Positions 1 through 8,668 of a stretch of DNA of 64,000 bases are shown piece by piece (the first letter of the stretch is position 1; each line of letters opens with the position of its first letter). Below the pieces are notes generated by a model. It worked only from the letters and a program-made list of their open reading frames with translations. It did not search any database and was not told the origin of the DNA. Position numbers and translations under genes: made by a program. Source of the DNA: JASGTU01 sp963821815 (GTDB lineage: Bacteria; Chloroflexota; Anaerolineae; Caldilineales; Caldilineaceae). The stretch spans positions 1,612,001 to 1,676,000 of the forward strand of contig CAWGFG010000006.1 in the NCBI GenBank assembly GCA_963821815.1. Direction: 5' to 3'.

Positions 1-411
1 ATAGTCTCGATTGCAGGAGAGGACAGCCCCTAGTTCAGGGATTCCCAAGGCACGGTAGAGTTCCGCATAGCGGCATCTCGTCACGTCAAAGGAAAGTACC
101 TTCTCATCAAATTCCTGCACATCGATCTCAAGTGCGCCGTCTTTGGTCCAATACTTCAACGAGTCACTGAATGCCGCTAGTGAGGCGTCGTCCATGGACT
201 GCGCCATCTGACTTCCTTGTTCGCGAGCAATTGCAATAATCTGATGGCGCAGAATTTCGCGGACTCGCTCGCTACCGAATTCCGCCTCGAACGCGGTAAC
301 AATCGGCGCAAGAATACGCGCCTCGACCTCACGCCGTGTCAATACTCCAATCCGCTCGTTCAGCGTATCCGGTAACTGCTCTTGTTGCATATTCGCTTTC
401 CTATCGTCCAT
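1..411 (-). CDS. L-2-amino-thiazoline-4-carboxylic acid hydrolase family protein (partial, 3' end off window)
   Basis: The minus-strand frame opens with ATG at 411 (a second ATG lies at 390) and runs off the left edge without a stop, so only about 137 N-terminal residues are visible. A GGAGAGGAG stretch lies about 10 nt upstream of the 411 ATG, which favours that start. The protein reads RREVEARILAPIV near the N terminus and later VTRCRYAELYRALGIPELG followed by LSCNRDY. This pattern is typical of the ATC_hyd family (PF14196), named for the Pseudomonas enzyme that opens ATC to N-carbamoyl-L-cysteine. Many members have unknown substrates, so the family is firm but the reaction is not. An M20-family carbamoylase lies at 3020-4282, which is suggestive for the same pathway. 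The C-terminal half cannot be judged. Confidence 0.8.
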   Translation of the reverse strand, partial: MDDRKANMQQEQLPDTLNERIGVLTRREVEARILAPIVTAFEAEFGSERVREILRHQIIAIAREQGSQMAQSMDDASLAAFSDSLKYWTKDGALEIDVQEFDEKVLSFDVTRCRYAELYRALGIPELGAVLSCNRDY

Positions 412-817
412 TCCTGATTTCTCCTCTCCTATTACCTCCTGTGGCCGATCATTCAATCGATACTCAATATTCATAGTACTCTGGTTACTCGATGCTTGGG
501 GTATCTTCTGAGGCACTGCATCGACACATGACTCGCGCAACCTTCTCTACAGAGCCTTCGTACTGTTTAATTGCATTGACCAGGTGCGGCTAAACGGTTC
601 TGGATCATCCCATTGATTTCTTGGAACTTGTCCCCATGGTGTAACATTCTGTTAACTATTGTGATCTATCGTAGCTGAAGACGAGCACGCTGCATAGTCT
701 ACACCTTGCCGTAGATGCGGTACGAACAATGAGACGGTGTGTTCTGGTATAACGTCTCTCGTATTCAAAGTGCCGCCGCGAAACAGTCAAAGAGATCACA
801 GAAATCGAGGATAGGCG
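412..817. other. Divergent intergenic region without a recognisable gene
   Basis: This stretch separates the partial ATC-hydrolase gene (-) from the acyltransferase gene (+), so it must hold the promoters of both. I see no RNA gene, long repeat or convincing consensus promoter. The open frame covering 656-1222 on the minus strand is a shadow of the acyltransferase gene. Confidence 0.6.
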
Positions 818-1558
818 ATGAACTTCATCTTTCGCACCGTCGTTCGGCCCGTGGTCCTGTTTTTTTTCCGAATCATCAGCTATATACTGCTGGACATTCG
901 GGTGGATGGCCATGAAAACGTTCAGCACAACTCCCAGCCGATGATTCTGATTGCGAACCATTTTAGTTGGTTCGATGCGCCTCTTCTGGCCATCTGCCTT
1001 CCTTTCGCGCCTGCATTCGTCGTCGCTACGGAGTCTCAACGGCACTGGTGGTTTAAGGCGTTCGTCGTTGTTTTCAATGGTATACCGATCTGGCGCGGTC
1101 AGGTTGACAGAGATGCGTTCAACAAGTCGATGGATGCGCTGAAACACGGATACGTGGTCGGCATCTTTCCTGAAGGCGGAATGGAGCCCGAGTACGCTGA
1201 ACTGCGCGAGAGGGGCATCCAAGTCAGCAGTTATGTTCCGGGTCGTCGCCGGCCTATATTGGCTAAACCAAAGACTGGGCCTGCGTGGTTGGCGATCAAG
1301 GCGAACTCCGCCATTCTGCCCGTCGGCTTACTAGGCACAGAACGCGTATATCGCAATATGCTTCGTTTCCGACGAACGCCAGTCACCGTACGAATTGGTC
1401 AGCCGTTTGGACCGCTAATCATCGATCCCACGCTGCGCGGCAAAGCCCGGCGACAGCGTTTGGACGAATTAGCCGATCTCATGATGCAGCAGATTGCGGC
1501 GTTGTTTCCGCCTGAAAGCCGCGGCCCCTACAGCAACATGGAACTTGAAATGCTGTAG
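818..1558 (+). CDS. 1-acyl-sn-glycerol-3-phosphate acyltransferase family (PlsC-like)
   Basis: A 246-residue protein of the PlsC/LPLAT family, which moves an acyl chain from acyl-ACP or acyl-CoA onto the sn-2 position of lysophosphatidate at the inner face of the cytoplasmic membrane. The catalytic HX4D block is NHFSWFD with His48 and Asp53. The second substrate-binding block is FPEGGMEPE starting near residue 117. A hydrophobic N-terminal segment (about residues 8-25, VVRPVVLFFFRIISYILL) could anchor the protein. GAGGATAGGCG just before the ATG at 818 provides a ribosome site. Length is normal for the family. It stands alone, about 150 nt before an enolase-family gene, so the context adds nothing. 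Related members act on other lysolipids, and the exact acceptor is not fixed by sequence. Confidence 0.88.
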   Translation: MNFIFRTVVRPVVLFFFRIISYILLDIRVDGHENVQHNSQPMILIANHFSWFDAPLLAICLPFAPAFVVATESQRHWWFKAFVVVFNGIPIWRGQVDRDAFNKSMDALKHGYVVGIFPEGGMEPEYAELRERGIQVSSYVPGRRRPILAKPKTGPAWLAIKANSAILPVGLLGTERVYRNMLRFRRTPVTVRIGQPFGPLIIDPTLRGKARRQRLDELADLMMQQIAALFPPESRGPYSNMELEML

Positions 1559-1707
1559 AATAGGCAGTCACATGGCGCACATAACTGCACTTAAAAAGGT
1601 TTGATCGCTCCCTAAACACAGCCTGCCCACAATGGGCGCCCCTGTAATTATCCGCATTCTGCTGCGCTACCACATGCAGCAACTAGAAAGACGTCTAGGA
1701 GTCAACA

Positions 1708-2895
1708 ATGAAGATTACCGAAGTGCGAATCGTACTACTTGAAGGCCTGCTTGAGCACCCCGGAGAATTCTGGGAAGAACGTCTGATTCGCCCCGTAGAT
1801 ATCTACCCCGAGCATCGCGAAGAAGGCGCTCACTGGCTGAAGAAAGTGGAGCCGGGTAAATTCTGGACGCAATCGCACTTTATTGAGATCAAGACCGATG
1901 AAGGCATTAGCGGCATCGGCGGTCCGGTCAATGAACATGTCGCCTTCATCATCGCCAAGGAACTGACTCCTTTGCTGCTGGACAACGATCCTATTGCCAT
2001 TGAACGGCTTTGGGACCGTATGTATCGCTTCCAGGTGCACGGTCGCAAGGGCAACGACATGATTGCCATTAGTGCGGTCGATAATGCGCTGTGGGACTTG
2101 AAAGGCAAATGGGCCAACGCACCGGTCTACTCACTCTTGGGCGGTCCCATCCGAACAGAGATTCCCACCTATGCCAGCATGCTGGGCTACTCGCTAGACC
2201 CGGAACTGGTACAAGAACGAGTCCAGGACATCGTCGAACAGGGCTATGGCGCCACCAAGTGGTTCTTCCGTGACGGCCCGACCGACGGCGTCAAAGGCAT
2301 CGCACGCAACCTGCGACTGGTTCGCACTGTGCGCGAGTCAGCGGGTCCGGATGTGGACATCATGTTCGATGCGTGGATGAGTTGGGACGTACCGTACACA
2401 CTCATGATGGCGCAACGTATGTTGGAATATAACCCGCGCTGGATAGAGGAACCGGTGCTGCCGGACAAGATCGACCAGTACGCGGAGATTCGTGCGAATT
2501 CCGTCGTGCCCATCAGCGGCGGTGAGCATGAGTATACGCGCTGGGGACTGAAGCAACTGCTAGTAGCGCGCGCCTGTGATGTCCTGCAACCAGATATCTA
2601 CTGGGCGGGTGGCATCTCCGAAATGATGAAAATTTGCGCGCTGGCTTCCGCGTTCGACGTGCCGATCGTTCCGCACGGTCATTCACCCAACGCCACTGCA
2701 CATCTCATTGCAGCCTGGCCACAGACTACCTGCCCGTTGTTGGAGTATCTGGTGAAATGGAATCGTATCCATCAGTTCTTCCTCAAGACGCCTCTGGTAC
2801 CGTCGAATGGCGTGGTGACACTGCCCGAGACGCCGGGTCTTGGCATGGAGCTTGACTACGACAAAGCCGAGAAGATTACCGAGGTCTCTTTCTAG
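1708..2895 (+). CDS. Enolase-superfamily dehydratase, L-rhamnonate dehydratase-like
   Basis: A 395-residue mandelate racemase/muconate lactonizing enzyme family protein (COG4948). The Mg2+ ligands appear as Asp221 (IMFDAWMSWD), Glu247 (RWIEEPV) and Glu273 (SGGEHEYTRWG). QPD at 294-296 and the catalytic-type His323 (VPHGHS) follow. The DAWMSWD, WIEEP, GGEH and VPHG signatures match the order and spacing I know from RhmD (L-rhamnonate dehydratase), including an extended N terminus and the HW near residue 42. The predicted role is Mg-dependent dehydration of a sugar acid to a 2-keto-3-deoxy acid in the cytoplasm. TAGGAG lies 7 nt before the ATG. No other rhamnose gene adjoins it, so the substrate is inferred only from motif similarity. 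Confidence 0.85.
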   Translation: MKITEVRIVLLEGLLEHPGEFWEERLIRPVDIYPEHREEGAHWLKKVEPGKFWTQSHFIEIKTDEGISGIGGPVNEHVAFIIAKELTPLLLDNDPIAIERLWDRMYRFQVHGRKGNDMIAISAVDNALWDLKGKWANAPVYSLLGGPIRTEIPTYASMLGYSLDPELVQERVQDIVEQGYGATKWFFRDGPTDGVKGIARNLRLVRTVRESAGPDVDIMFDAWMSWDVPYTLMMAQRMLEYNPRWIEEPVLPDKIDQYAEIRANSVVPISGGEHEYTRWGLKQLLVARACDVLQPDIYWAGGISEMMKICALASAFDVPIVPHGHSPNATAHLIAAWPQTTCPLLEYLVKWNRIHQFFLKTPLVPSNGVVTLPETPGLGMELDYDKAEKITEVSF

Positions 2896-3019
2896 CCGTC
2901 TCCGCGATTCGCAATATTCATCAGCATTGAACAATGGGTCGGACTATATAAGTCCGGCCCATTTGATTGGCTCTAGGTCAGTCCAATACTAAGTTTTGGC
3001 ATCAACCTTTTAGAATCAA

Positions 3020-4282
3020 TTAATAGCTATTCGCAAGCGCGTAGATCGTGTTCAGCAAGACGTTGGCGCCAGCGATAAGGTCAATATCGGAGGTCATCTC
3101 TTCCGGACAATGGCTGCGACCGGCGACGGAAGGAACAAATATCATGCCAGCCGGAGTTACGGCAGCCAGCGAATGAGCGTCGTGCAGCGCGCCCGACGAA
3201 ATGCGCATGTTTACATATCCCAACGCTTCGCAGCTTTTACGGATCATCGCCTGAATACGTTGGTTCATCTGGCACGGCTCAACTCGGTGTTGATTAGCAA
3301 CTTGAACTGTACATTCCTCAATCACGTCTTTGTCACTCAGAGTTCGCTCAAGTTCTGCTTCGATCTTGTTCAACAATACCGACGCGTTGGCACGATATTC
3401 GACCAGCACCGCAGCCTCGTTCGGAACAACGTTGTCGGCGCCGGGCTTCACGCGAACGTCTCCGCACGTCAGCACAGTACCGAGACACTCGAAACGCACA
3501 TAGTCGTGCATATGCGTTATGAAGCGCGACGCGGCAACCAGTGCATCCTGGCGTAAGTTCATTGGCGTCGTACCGGCATGGTCGCTGCGACCAATCAATG
3601 TCACAGTACGTGATGCGCGCCCAAATATTGCATCTACCACACCGATCTGTACACCTTCGTGTTCCAGTTGTGGTCCCTGCTCGATATGCAGCTCAACAAA
3701 GCCAGCCAGTTCTTCTACAGGACGACGTGCCTTGAGCACATTTTCGACTGTGAACGGACCGGGTAACAGGGAGGATATAGCGGCGACATCCTCGGGAAAC
3801 CTCATGGCCGCGTCCACGAATCGCTGCGTCGCCTCACTGCTGTAGGCGCCGGCAAATAACTGGCTGCCGGTCAACCCGCAGTAGCGTCCCTCTTCATCCG
3901 TAAACGCAATACACTCCAGCGAAACCGGCAGCTGAGCACCACTCTCCATAAGTACACGAATCGCTTCCAACGCGGCGATCGTACCGAGTGCTCCGTCGTA
4001 GGGACCGCCGTTGGGCACAGTATCCATATGCGAACCGAAGAGGAGCGTGCGAGCGTGCGGTGCTGCTGCGTGGCGTGCGGACAGATTGCCGGCGGGATCA
4101 GTCCGCACGTCGAGCCTAGCTTCCTCCGCTAGACGGGTAAATAACGAACGCGCCTCTCGCTCCGCCTGCGAAAACGCTCGACGGTCACGCCCGCCGCCCT
4201 TTTGCGGTGGTAGCAGGCCGATATCCGCCAAAGCGTGCAAGTCACGTAGAAATCTTTGTTCGTTTATGGTAAGTATGGTCAT
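3020..4282 (-). CDS. M20-family Zn-dependent amidohydrolase (N-carbamoyl-L-amino acid hydrolase / allantoate amidohydrolase type)
   Basis: A 420-residue member of the hydantoinase/carbamoylase branch of the M20 peptidases, which hydrolyse N-carbamoyl amino acids or ureido acids. Metal-site motifs are in order: GSHMDTVPNGGPYDGALG (His85, Asp96), FTDEEGRY (Glu130/131), ELHIEQGP (His199), and near the C terminus SGALHDAHSL. The GRSDHAGTTPM block (His235) belongs to the dimerisation/substrate lid. Length and motif spacing are normal. It is convergent with the preceding enolase gene and not in an operon. Given the partial ATC hydrolase at the left edge, N-carbamoyl-L-cysteine is one possible substrate; allantoate or N-carbamoyl-beta-alanine would fit the family equally well. 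Confidence 0.9.
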   Translation of the reverse strand: MTILTINEQRFLRDLHALADIGLLPPQKGGGRDRRAFSQAEREARSLFTRLAEEARLDVRTDPAGNLSARHAAAPHARTLLFGSHMDTVPNGGPYDGALGTIAALEAIRVLMESGAQLPVSLECIAFTDEEGRYCGLTGSQLFAGAYSSEATQRFVDAAMRFPEDVAAISSLLPGPFTVENVLKARRPVEELAGFVELHIEQGPQLEHEGVQIGVVDAIFGRASRTVTLIGRSDHAGTTPMNLRQDALVAASRFITHMHDYVRFECLGTVLTCGDVRVKPGADNVVPNEAAVLVEYRANASVLLNKIEAELERTLSDKDVIEECTVQVANQHRVEPCQMNQRIQAMIRKSCEALGYVNMRISSGALHDAHSLAAVTPAGMIFVPSVAGRSHCPEEMTSDIDLIAGANVLLNTIYALANSY

Positions 4283-4723
4283 GTTCGGCGCGTGTTCTCC
4301 AGTGCGTGCTGAGGTTGTACCCGCGAGTCTACATTATTCATGTGTTGGCGCCAACGCGATCGAAGGATTAATCCACGAAACGATCGCGTGCGGTTATCAA
4401 GTACCGCAAAAACCGCTGCTCCCCATCCTTTATCGGTTACCAGAAGACTCCAGATCACTCAAAGAGGTGCAAAGCACGATGTGAACGAACTTGGCAGTAC
4501 GAGCGTTCCTGCCAGTAACGATTCACTGAAAGCAACTGTTTTCTCCCGATACGTTAAGGCATGTCCAGGGTTCCCATCCTAGAACGCTGAATTAACCTGT
4601 GAAGCGAACTGCAGTAGCGATAGGCACAACATCTGCGCCATATAGCCTACTGGTCCATAACCAAGGTGGATAGTAAAGGAGAGTAGTGACGGATCGCAAA
4701 TGACTTATGTCAAAACTTCTGGC
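4283..4723. other. Intergenic region without a recognisable gene
   Basis: About 440 bases between the start of the M20 hydrolase gene (-) and the end of an unknown minus-strand gene. Only short overlapping open frames without family resemblance are present, and I see no tRNA or strong hairpin. It should carry the hydrolase promoter on the minus strand. Confidence 0.55.
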
Positions 4724-5341
4724 TCACTTATGGAAGAGATCGATGGTCTTCAGCAGCGCACCATAAGTAGTAACCTGCCAGACACTTTTCCACTTCGACG
4801 ATGCCAGCAGGTCCTGCATTGACGCGCCCGCTAAACCAGCGCGCAAATCTCGCACGATACTCCGACCGTATACCTGTCCGAGCAGCACCTGCACAGGCAC
4901 GCGCAACGAGTCCGCATGTATTTGAAGACTGTAATATGTCAACATACATATCCCTTGAAGTACATCTCGGTCGGCAAAATCGCTGAAAGTCGTCCCTTCG
5001 AGGTTGCCTTCGAGTTCTGTGAGCAACTCGATTGGACCTGCCGAGAAGCGCTGACCAATGGTTTGGTTGAGCTTATGCACAAGGAGCGACGGCGTCAGCT
5101 TCTGCGGATCCACAGACGCAAGTTGAGCGCGCACCTCATCAATCAGGTCATCGATCTCGCTACGAAGGAGTAACATTTCAGGCGCCACCGCGGCGGATTT
5201 CAGATTACCATAAGTAGCAGACGAATTGCCGTTGCCTGAAGCGGGTGCACCGTTATGAACGGTCCGTGCGCTAGACTCACGCTGCTGTGTGATTGACGCA
5301 TGGCTACGAGGGCTTTCTGAAAAAGTAGAGACTAGTTGCAT
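4724..5341 (-). CDS. Hypothetical protein of unknown function
   Basis: The open frame extends to an ATG at 5416, but the ATG at 5341 (product MQLVSTFSES..., 205 residues) is the only nearby start with a purine-rich site, AGGAG about 12 nt upstream. The first 60 residues are Ser/Ala/Asn-rich and probably disordered. From about residue 65 the protein looks like a folded helical domain (SEIDDLIDEVRAQL, LLVHKLNQTIGQRF, FADRDVLQGICMLTYYSLQI). I do not recognise the family. No signal peptide or transmembrane segment is evident. The nearest neighbours (M20 hydrolase, ALDH) give no functional hint. The alternative starts at 5416 and 5365 lack a ribosome site. Confidence 0.6.
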   Translation of the reverse strand: MQLVSTFSESPRSHASITQQRESSARTVHNGAPASGNGNSSATYGNLKSAAVAPEMLLLRSEIDDLIDEVRAQLASVDPQKLTPSLLVHKLNQTIGQRFSAGPIELLTELEGNLEGTTFSDFADRDVLQGICMLTYYSLQIHADSLRVPVQVLLGQVYGRSIVRDLRAGLAGASMQDLLASSKWKSVWQVTTYGALLKTIDLFHK

Positions 5342-5622
5342 TTGGACCCGATGCTCCTGTATCATTATGTCAAGCGGTATTACGGGGCAGTCGAGGACTA
5401 GTTTGCGAAGGCGCACTGTCCTATCGTAACGAGTCTCATTCGGCTGCGCGACAGCGCGCTATACGGGTGAGAAGCGGCTTAACCTCGCAAGTTGCGGAAA
5501 ACCCAATACTGTGTCAATTGGCGCGCCATCAGGTATGATCATCCTAATAATTAGCCATCGTGTCAAATTATCCATAGGCCCACGAAAGACTATACATAAT
5601 TAAATCCAAGGGGTGATTACAG

Positions 5623-7143
5623 ATGAAATCATTGCTAGAACGACTTCAATTAGGCGAGATCAATCCAGGTGTGTGTTCCGGGCCTGGTGAATGGATCTCT
5701 GATCCCGATGGGACTAAGCTCTGTTCCTATAGCCCGAACAATGGTGAGTTGATCGCAAAGGTTGTGCAGGCAGGTCCAGCCTCATACGACGCAGTCGTTG
5801 ATCGAGCTCAACAGACGTTTAGTTCGTGGCGAATGACGCCTGCACCCAAGCGCGGTCTGGTTGTGCGCGACCTGGCAGACGCTCTGCGCGAGAACCAGGA
5901 ACCGTTGGGAGAGCTAGTCGCCCTGGAAATGGGCAAGATTCGCGCCGAGGGAGTGGGCGAGGTGCAAGAGATGATTGATATCTGCGACTTTGCCGTGGGC
6001 CTCTCGCGCCAGCTCTACGGACTGACCATGCACTCGGAGCGACCCGGTCATCGTATGTATGAGCAGTGGCATCCGCTAGGGCCAATTGGCATCATTACGT
6101 CATTCAATTTTCCGGTCGCAGTATGGTCGTGGAACGCAGCTATCGCAGCGGTTTGCGGCGATACGATGATCTGGAAGCCATCGTCCACCACCCCGCTTAC
6201 AGCCGTTGCCGTACAACATATCAGTAACCAAGTGATGGCTGACCACGGACTGCGCGGTGTATTTAATTTGGCCATTGGCTCTAGCCGCGTCATCGGGGAT
6301 CGCATGCTGAATGATCACCGACTACCGCTTATCAGCTTCACCGGTTCGATACGCATTGGTAAGCTCGTGGCGCAGAAAGTGGCTTCTCGACTGGGTCGCT
6401 CAATCCTGGAACTGGGCGGCAACAACGGCATTATCGTTACTGAGGACGCCGACCTGGATATGGCCGTACGCGCGATTGTCTTTGGCGCTGTGGGCACTGC
6501 AGGACAACGGTGTACATCTACGCGACGTATCATCGCGCACAGTTCGATCGTGGAAGAACTGACAGATCGGTTGGTGCGTGCGTATGCACAAGTGCACATC
6601 GGCGATCCGCTAGACGAGTCAACCCTGATGGGACCGCTCGTCAATGAGGCGGCTGTTGCAGAAATGATGGCAGCGATTGAAACAGCGATGTCCCAGGGTG
6701 GTGAAGTCGTCGCTGGTGGCGATGCGCTGCCGGAGATTGGCGCGTGCTACGTGGAGCCGACGATCATGCGTATGCCGGAACAGGTTCCACTGGTCTGTGA
6801 TGAGACATTCGCGCCCATTCTGTATGTCATGTCATACGAAACGATGGAAGAAGCCATTGCAATACATAATGAGGTGCCGCAGGGGTTATCCAGTGCCATC
6901 TTCACGACAAATCTGCTGAGCGCGGAGGAATTCCTATCCCATCAAGGTTCCGACTGTGGCATTGCCAACGTGAACATCGGCACCAGCGGAGCGGAAATCG
7001 GTGGTGCGTTCGGCGGCGAAAAAGAAACCGGCGGCGGTCGAGAGTCAGGATCGGACGCATGGAAGGCCTATATGCGCAGGCAGACGAATACAATCAACTG
7101 GTCGACGCAGTTGCCGCTTGCCCAAGGAATACAGTTCGGTTGA
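5623..7143 (+). CDS. Aldehyde dehydrogenase, ALDH7 type (aminoadipate semialdehyde / piperideine-6-carboxylate dehydrogenase-like)
   Basis: A 506-residue NAD(P)-dependent aldehyde dehydrogenase. The general base is Glu263 in LELGGNN and the nucleophile is Cys297 in GTAGQRCTSTRR. The middle part reads LGPIGIITSFNFPVAVWSWNAAIAAVCGDTMIWKPS and the C terminus GEKETGGGRESGSDAWKAYMRRQTNTINWS. Those blocks are characteristic of the ALDH7/antiquitin group rather than generic ALDHs. Known members oxidise alpha-aminoadipic semialdehyde in lysine breakdown, so lysine catabolism is the likely setting, although no other lysine gene is nearby. AAGGGGTG sits about 9 nt before the ATG. It appears to be monocistronic. 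Confidence 0.88.
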   Translation: MKSLLERLQLGEINPGVCSGPGEWISDPDGTKLCSYSPNNGELIAKVVQAGPASYDAVVDRAQQTFSSWRMTPAPKRGLVVRDLADALRENQEPLGELVALEMGKIRAEGVGEVQEMIDICDFAVGLSRQLYGLTMHSERPGHRMYEQWHPLGPIGIITSFNFPVAVWSWNAAIAAVCGDTMIWKPSSTTPLTAVAVQHISNQVMADHGLRGVFNLAIGSSRVIGDRMLNDHRLPLISFTGSIRIGKLVAQKVASRLGRSILELGGNNGIIVTEDADLDMAVRAIVFGAVGTAGQRCTSTRRIIAHSSIVEELTDRLVRAYAQVHIGDPLDESTLMGPLVNEAAVAEMMAAIETAMSQGGEVVAGGDALPEIGACYVEPTIMRMPEQVPLVCDETFAPILYVMSYETMEEAIAIHNEVPQGLSSAIFTTNLLSAEEFLSHQGSDCGIANVNIGTSGAEIGGAFGGEKETGGGRESGSDAWKAYMRRQTNTINWSTQLPLAQGIQFG

Positions 7144-7290
7144 TTTTATAACGCTGTCGAACGCTCGAGTTGATGTTGGTAATTGACTCTACAGACAATC
7201 TTGAGGTGTTACCTATACTGAGAGAAGAAGGTACTACACACTAAATAGGAACCAGCGCAGATCGCCTGCAACAAACGGAAGGAAAAAACA

Positions 7291-7707
7291 ATGCCAGAAC
7301 GAAAATCTCAAGCTGTATGGCACGGTACGCTTAAGGATGGCGAAGGCACAATGAAGCTAGGGAGCGGGTACTGTGAAGGTCCGTTCACGTATGCATCGCG
7401 CTTCGAAAGTGGAAAAGGGACGAATCCTGAGGAGCTGATCGGTGCAGCTCATGCAGGTTGTTTCTCTATGTTCCTCTCATCACTGCTGGGCAAGGCCGGT
7501 TACACTCCTGAAGATATTCAGACTGAAGCGACCGTACACCTAACGTCTGGTGTCATCAACAAGATTGACCTCAACACTGTGGCATCGGTTCCCGGTGTAA
7601 GTGAGAGCGAATTTCAAGAGTTGGCTAACGAGGCCAAAGAAAGGTGCCCAGTATCCAATGCGCTTGCTGCAGTTGAAGAGATTACGCTCAGTGCCAAGTT
7701 GAAGTAG
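7291..7707 (+). CDS. osmC: OsmC-family peroxiredoxin
   Basis: A 138-residue OsmC/Ohr-fold protein that reduces organic hydroperoxides in the cytoplasm. The two redox cysteines are Cys57 (AAHAGCFSMFLS) and Cys119 (KERCPVSNAL), with Arg37 and Glu48/49 in the expected places. The motif AAHAGCFSM and the opening WHGTLKDGEGTMKLGSG are of the OsmC rather than the Ohr branch. AAGGAA precedes the ATG. The gene ends about 65 nt before a strong palindromic terminator at 7772-7803. It is probably a stress-response gene transcribed alone. Confidence 0.92.
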   Translation: MPERKSQAVWHGTLKDGEGTMKLGSGYCEGPFTYASRFESGKGTNPEELIGAAHAGCFSMFLSSLLGKAGYTPEDIQTEATVHLTSGVINKIDLNTVASVPGVSESEFQELANEAKERCPVSNALAAVEEITLSAKLK

Positions 7708-7771
7708 CTGACAGTTGAGAGTGTTCAAGCAAAATTGGGATATCTTGTTTTGTGTGGATGTTCTAATTGAG

Positions 7772-7803
7772 AAAGGCGTGACGCATATGCGTCACGCCTT
7801 TTG
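7772..7803. terminator. Bidirectional rho-independent terminator
   Basis: AAAGGCGTGACGCAT is followed at once by its inverted copy ATGCGTCACGCCTTT, with A-runs on one side and T-runs on the other. It can end both osmC transcription (+) and the ftsB-like transcript (-), which converge here. Confidence 0.85.
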
Positions 7804-7860
7804 CTATTGCTCAATAACTCACGTTGGCTTTTCTGTGGCCAAGAGTAGCACACTATACGA

Positions 7861-8295
7861 TTAGTCGTCACCCACAAAGATTGTGATCCACTGCAGCCAG
7901 TTCGGTGAAGTGTTGTTTTCGGGTTGTTTGGTCACTTCGACCGTATCTGGCTGAGTCACAACCGGTTGCGGAGGTATATTAGCGTTGTCCATGACCATGA
8001 GAACTGTGTCGCCGGGTCTTGCCATATCCAGGTCATTGCGTGCAGCGGACTCAATATAGGCGTCGCTCTGCACGTAAGCCAGCTCTTGTAACAACTCAAG
8101 CTGCTGTTCCTCAGCTTCAGCAATCCGCTGGTCCCACTCCTGAATCTCCTGGTCAATCTGCGCCTTCTGAACGAGCCGATTGGTGTAGGAGGAGATGAAG
8201 ATTAGACAAAACGCAATGAGCAGTAGAATGCCAAGTCGCGAGACGACCGGCTTCATACTTGGCTGGGGTTGCTCGGTTGCCCTATTCATTGCCAT
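7861..8295 (-). CDS. FtsB/DivIC-family septum formation protein
   Basis: A 144-residue bitopic membrane protein. A short polar N terminus is followed by a single transmembrane helix (about residues 20-40, RLGILLLIAFCLIFISSYTNRL). A coiled coil comes next (KAQIDQEIQEWDQRIAEAEEQQLELLQEL). The DivIC/FtsB signature follows as YVQSDAYIESAARNDLDMARPGDTVLMVM. The family forms the FtsB-FtsL-FtsQ bridge of the divisome. The C-terminal tail is Pro/Thr-rich and extracytoplasmic. No ribosome site is visible; instead TATACT ends 6 nt upstream of the ATG, so the mRNA may be leaderless. Confidence 0.85.
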   Translation of the reverse strand: MAMNRATEQPQPSMKPVVSRLGILLLIAFCLIFISSYTNRLVQKAQIDQEIQEWDQRIAEAEEQQLELLQELAYVQSDAYIESAARNDLDMARPGDTVLMVMDNANIPPQPVVTQPDTVEVTKQPENNTSPNWLQWITIFVGDD

Positions 8296-8307
8296 GTGCG
8301 CAGTATA
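8296..8307 (-). promoter_or_regulatory. Candidate -10 box giving a leaderless ftsB-like mRNA
   Basis: On the minus strand TATACT (8307-8302) is followed by 6 bases and then the ATG at 8295. Transcription would start at or within a base or two of the start codon. No Shine-Dalgarno sequence exists. Confidence 0.5.
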
Positions 8308-8463
8308 TCATAGCGTATGGATTGATGCTACAGAATTGCAAATGGAATTGCGATACGGTATTGATGACGAATGTAGCTGAAGAACGATATCCTCAATTAG
8401 CATCAGCGTCACAAAAGAAACACTAGAGCGAGCTCAAGCGGGAAATCAGGGCCGATGAAGAGC

Positions 8464-8492
8464 AAAGGAAAAGGACTCCATTCTGGAGTCCT
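8464..8492 (-). terminator. Rho-independent terminator of tRNA-Leu
   Basis: AGGACTCCA and its inverted copy TGGAGTCCT are separated by a 3-nt loop. On the minus strand the hairpin is followed by TTTTCCTTTG, directly downstream of the tRNA-Leu gene. Confidence 0.8.
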
Positions 8493-8495
8493 CAG

Positions 8496-8580
<85 letters not shown>

Positions 8581-8668
8581 GCACCGATTGTATCGTTCAA
8601 TCAAGATAGCATGCACCATGCCCTGCTGTCAAATATCTCCACAAAAACAGATGCTCACAATTGAACAG

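Noticed and set aside
656..1222. 188-codon minus-strand open frame opposite the acyltransferase gene
   Set aside because: It is antisense to a gene with all PlsC motifs, has no ribosome site, and its product is rich in Arg/His without any family resemblance.
5460..5622. Possible promoter of the ALDH gene
   Set aside because: TATACATAAT-like and TGTCAA sequences occur, but the spacing (about 24 bp) is wrong for a standard promoter, so none is annotated.
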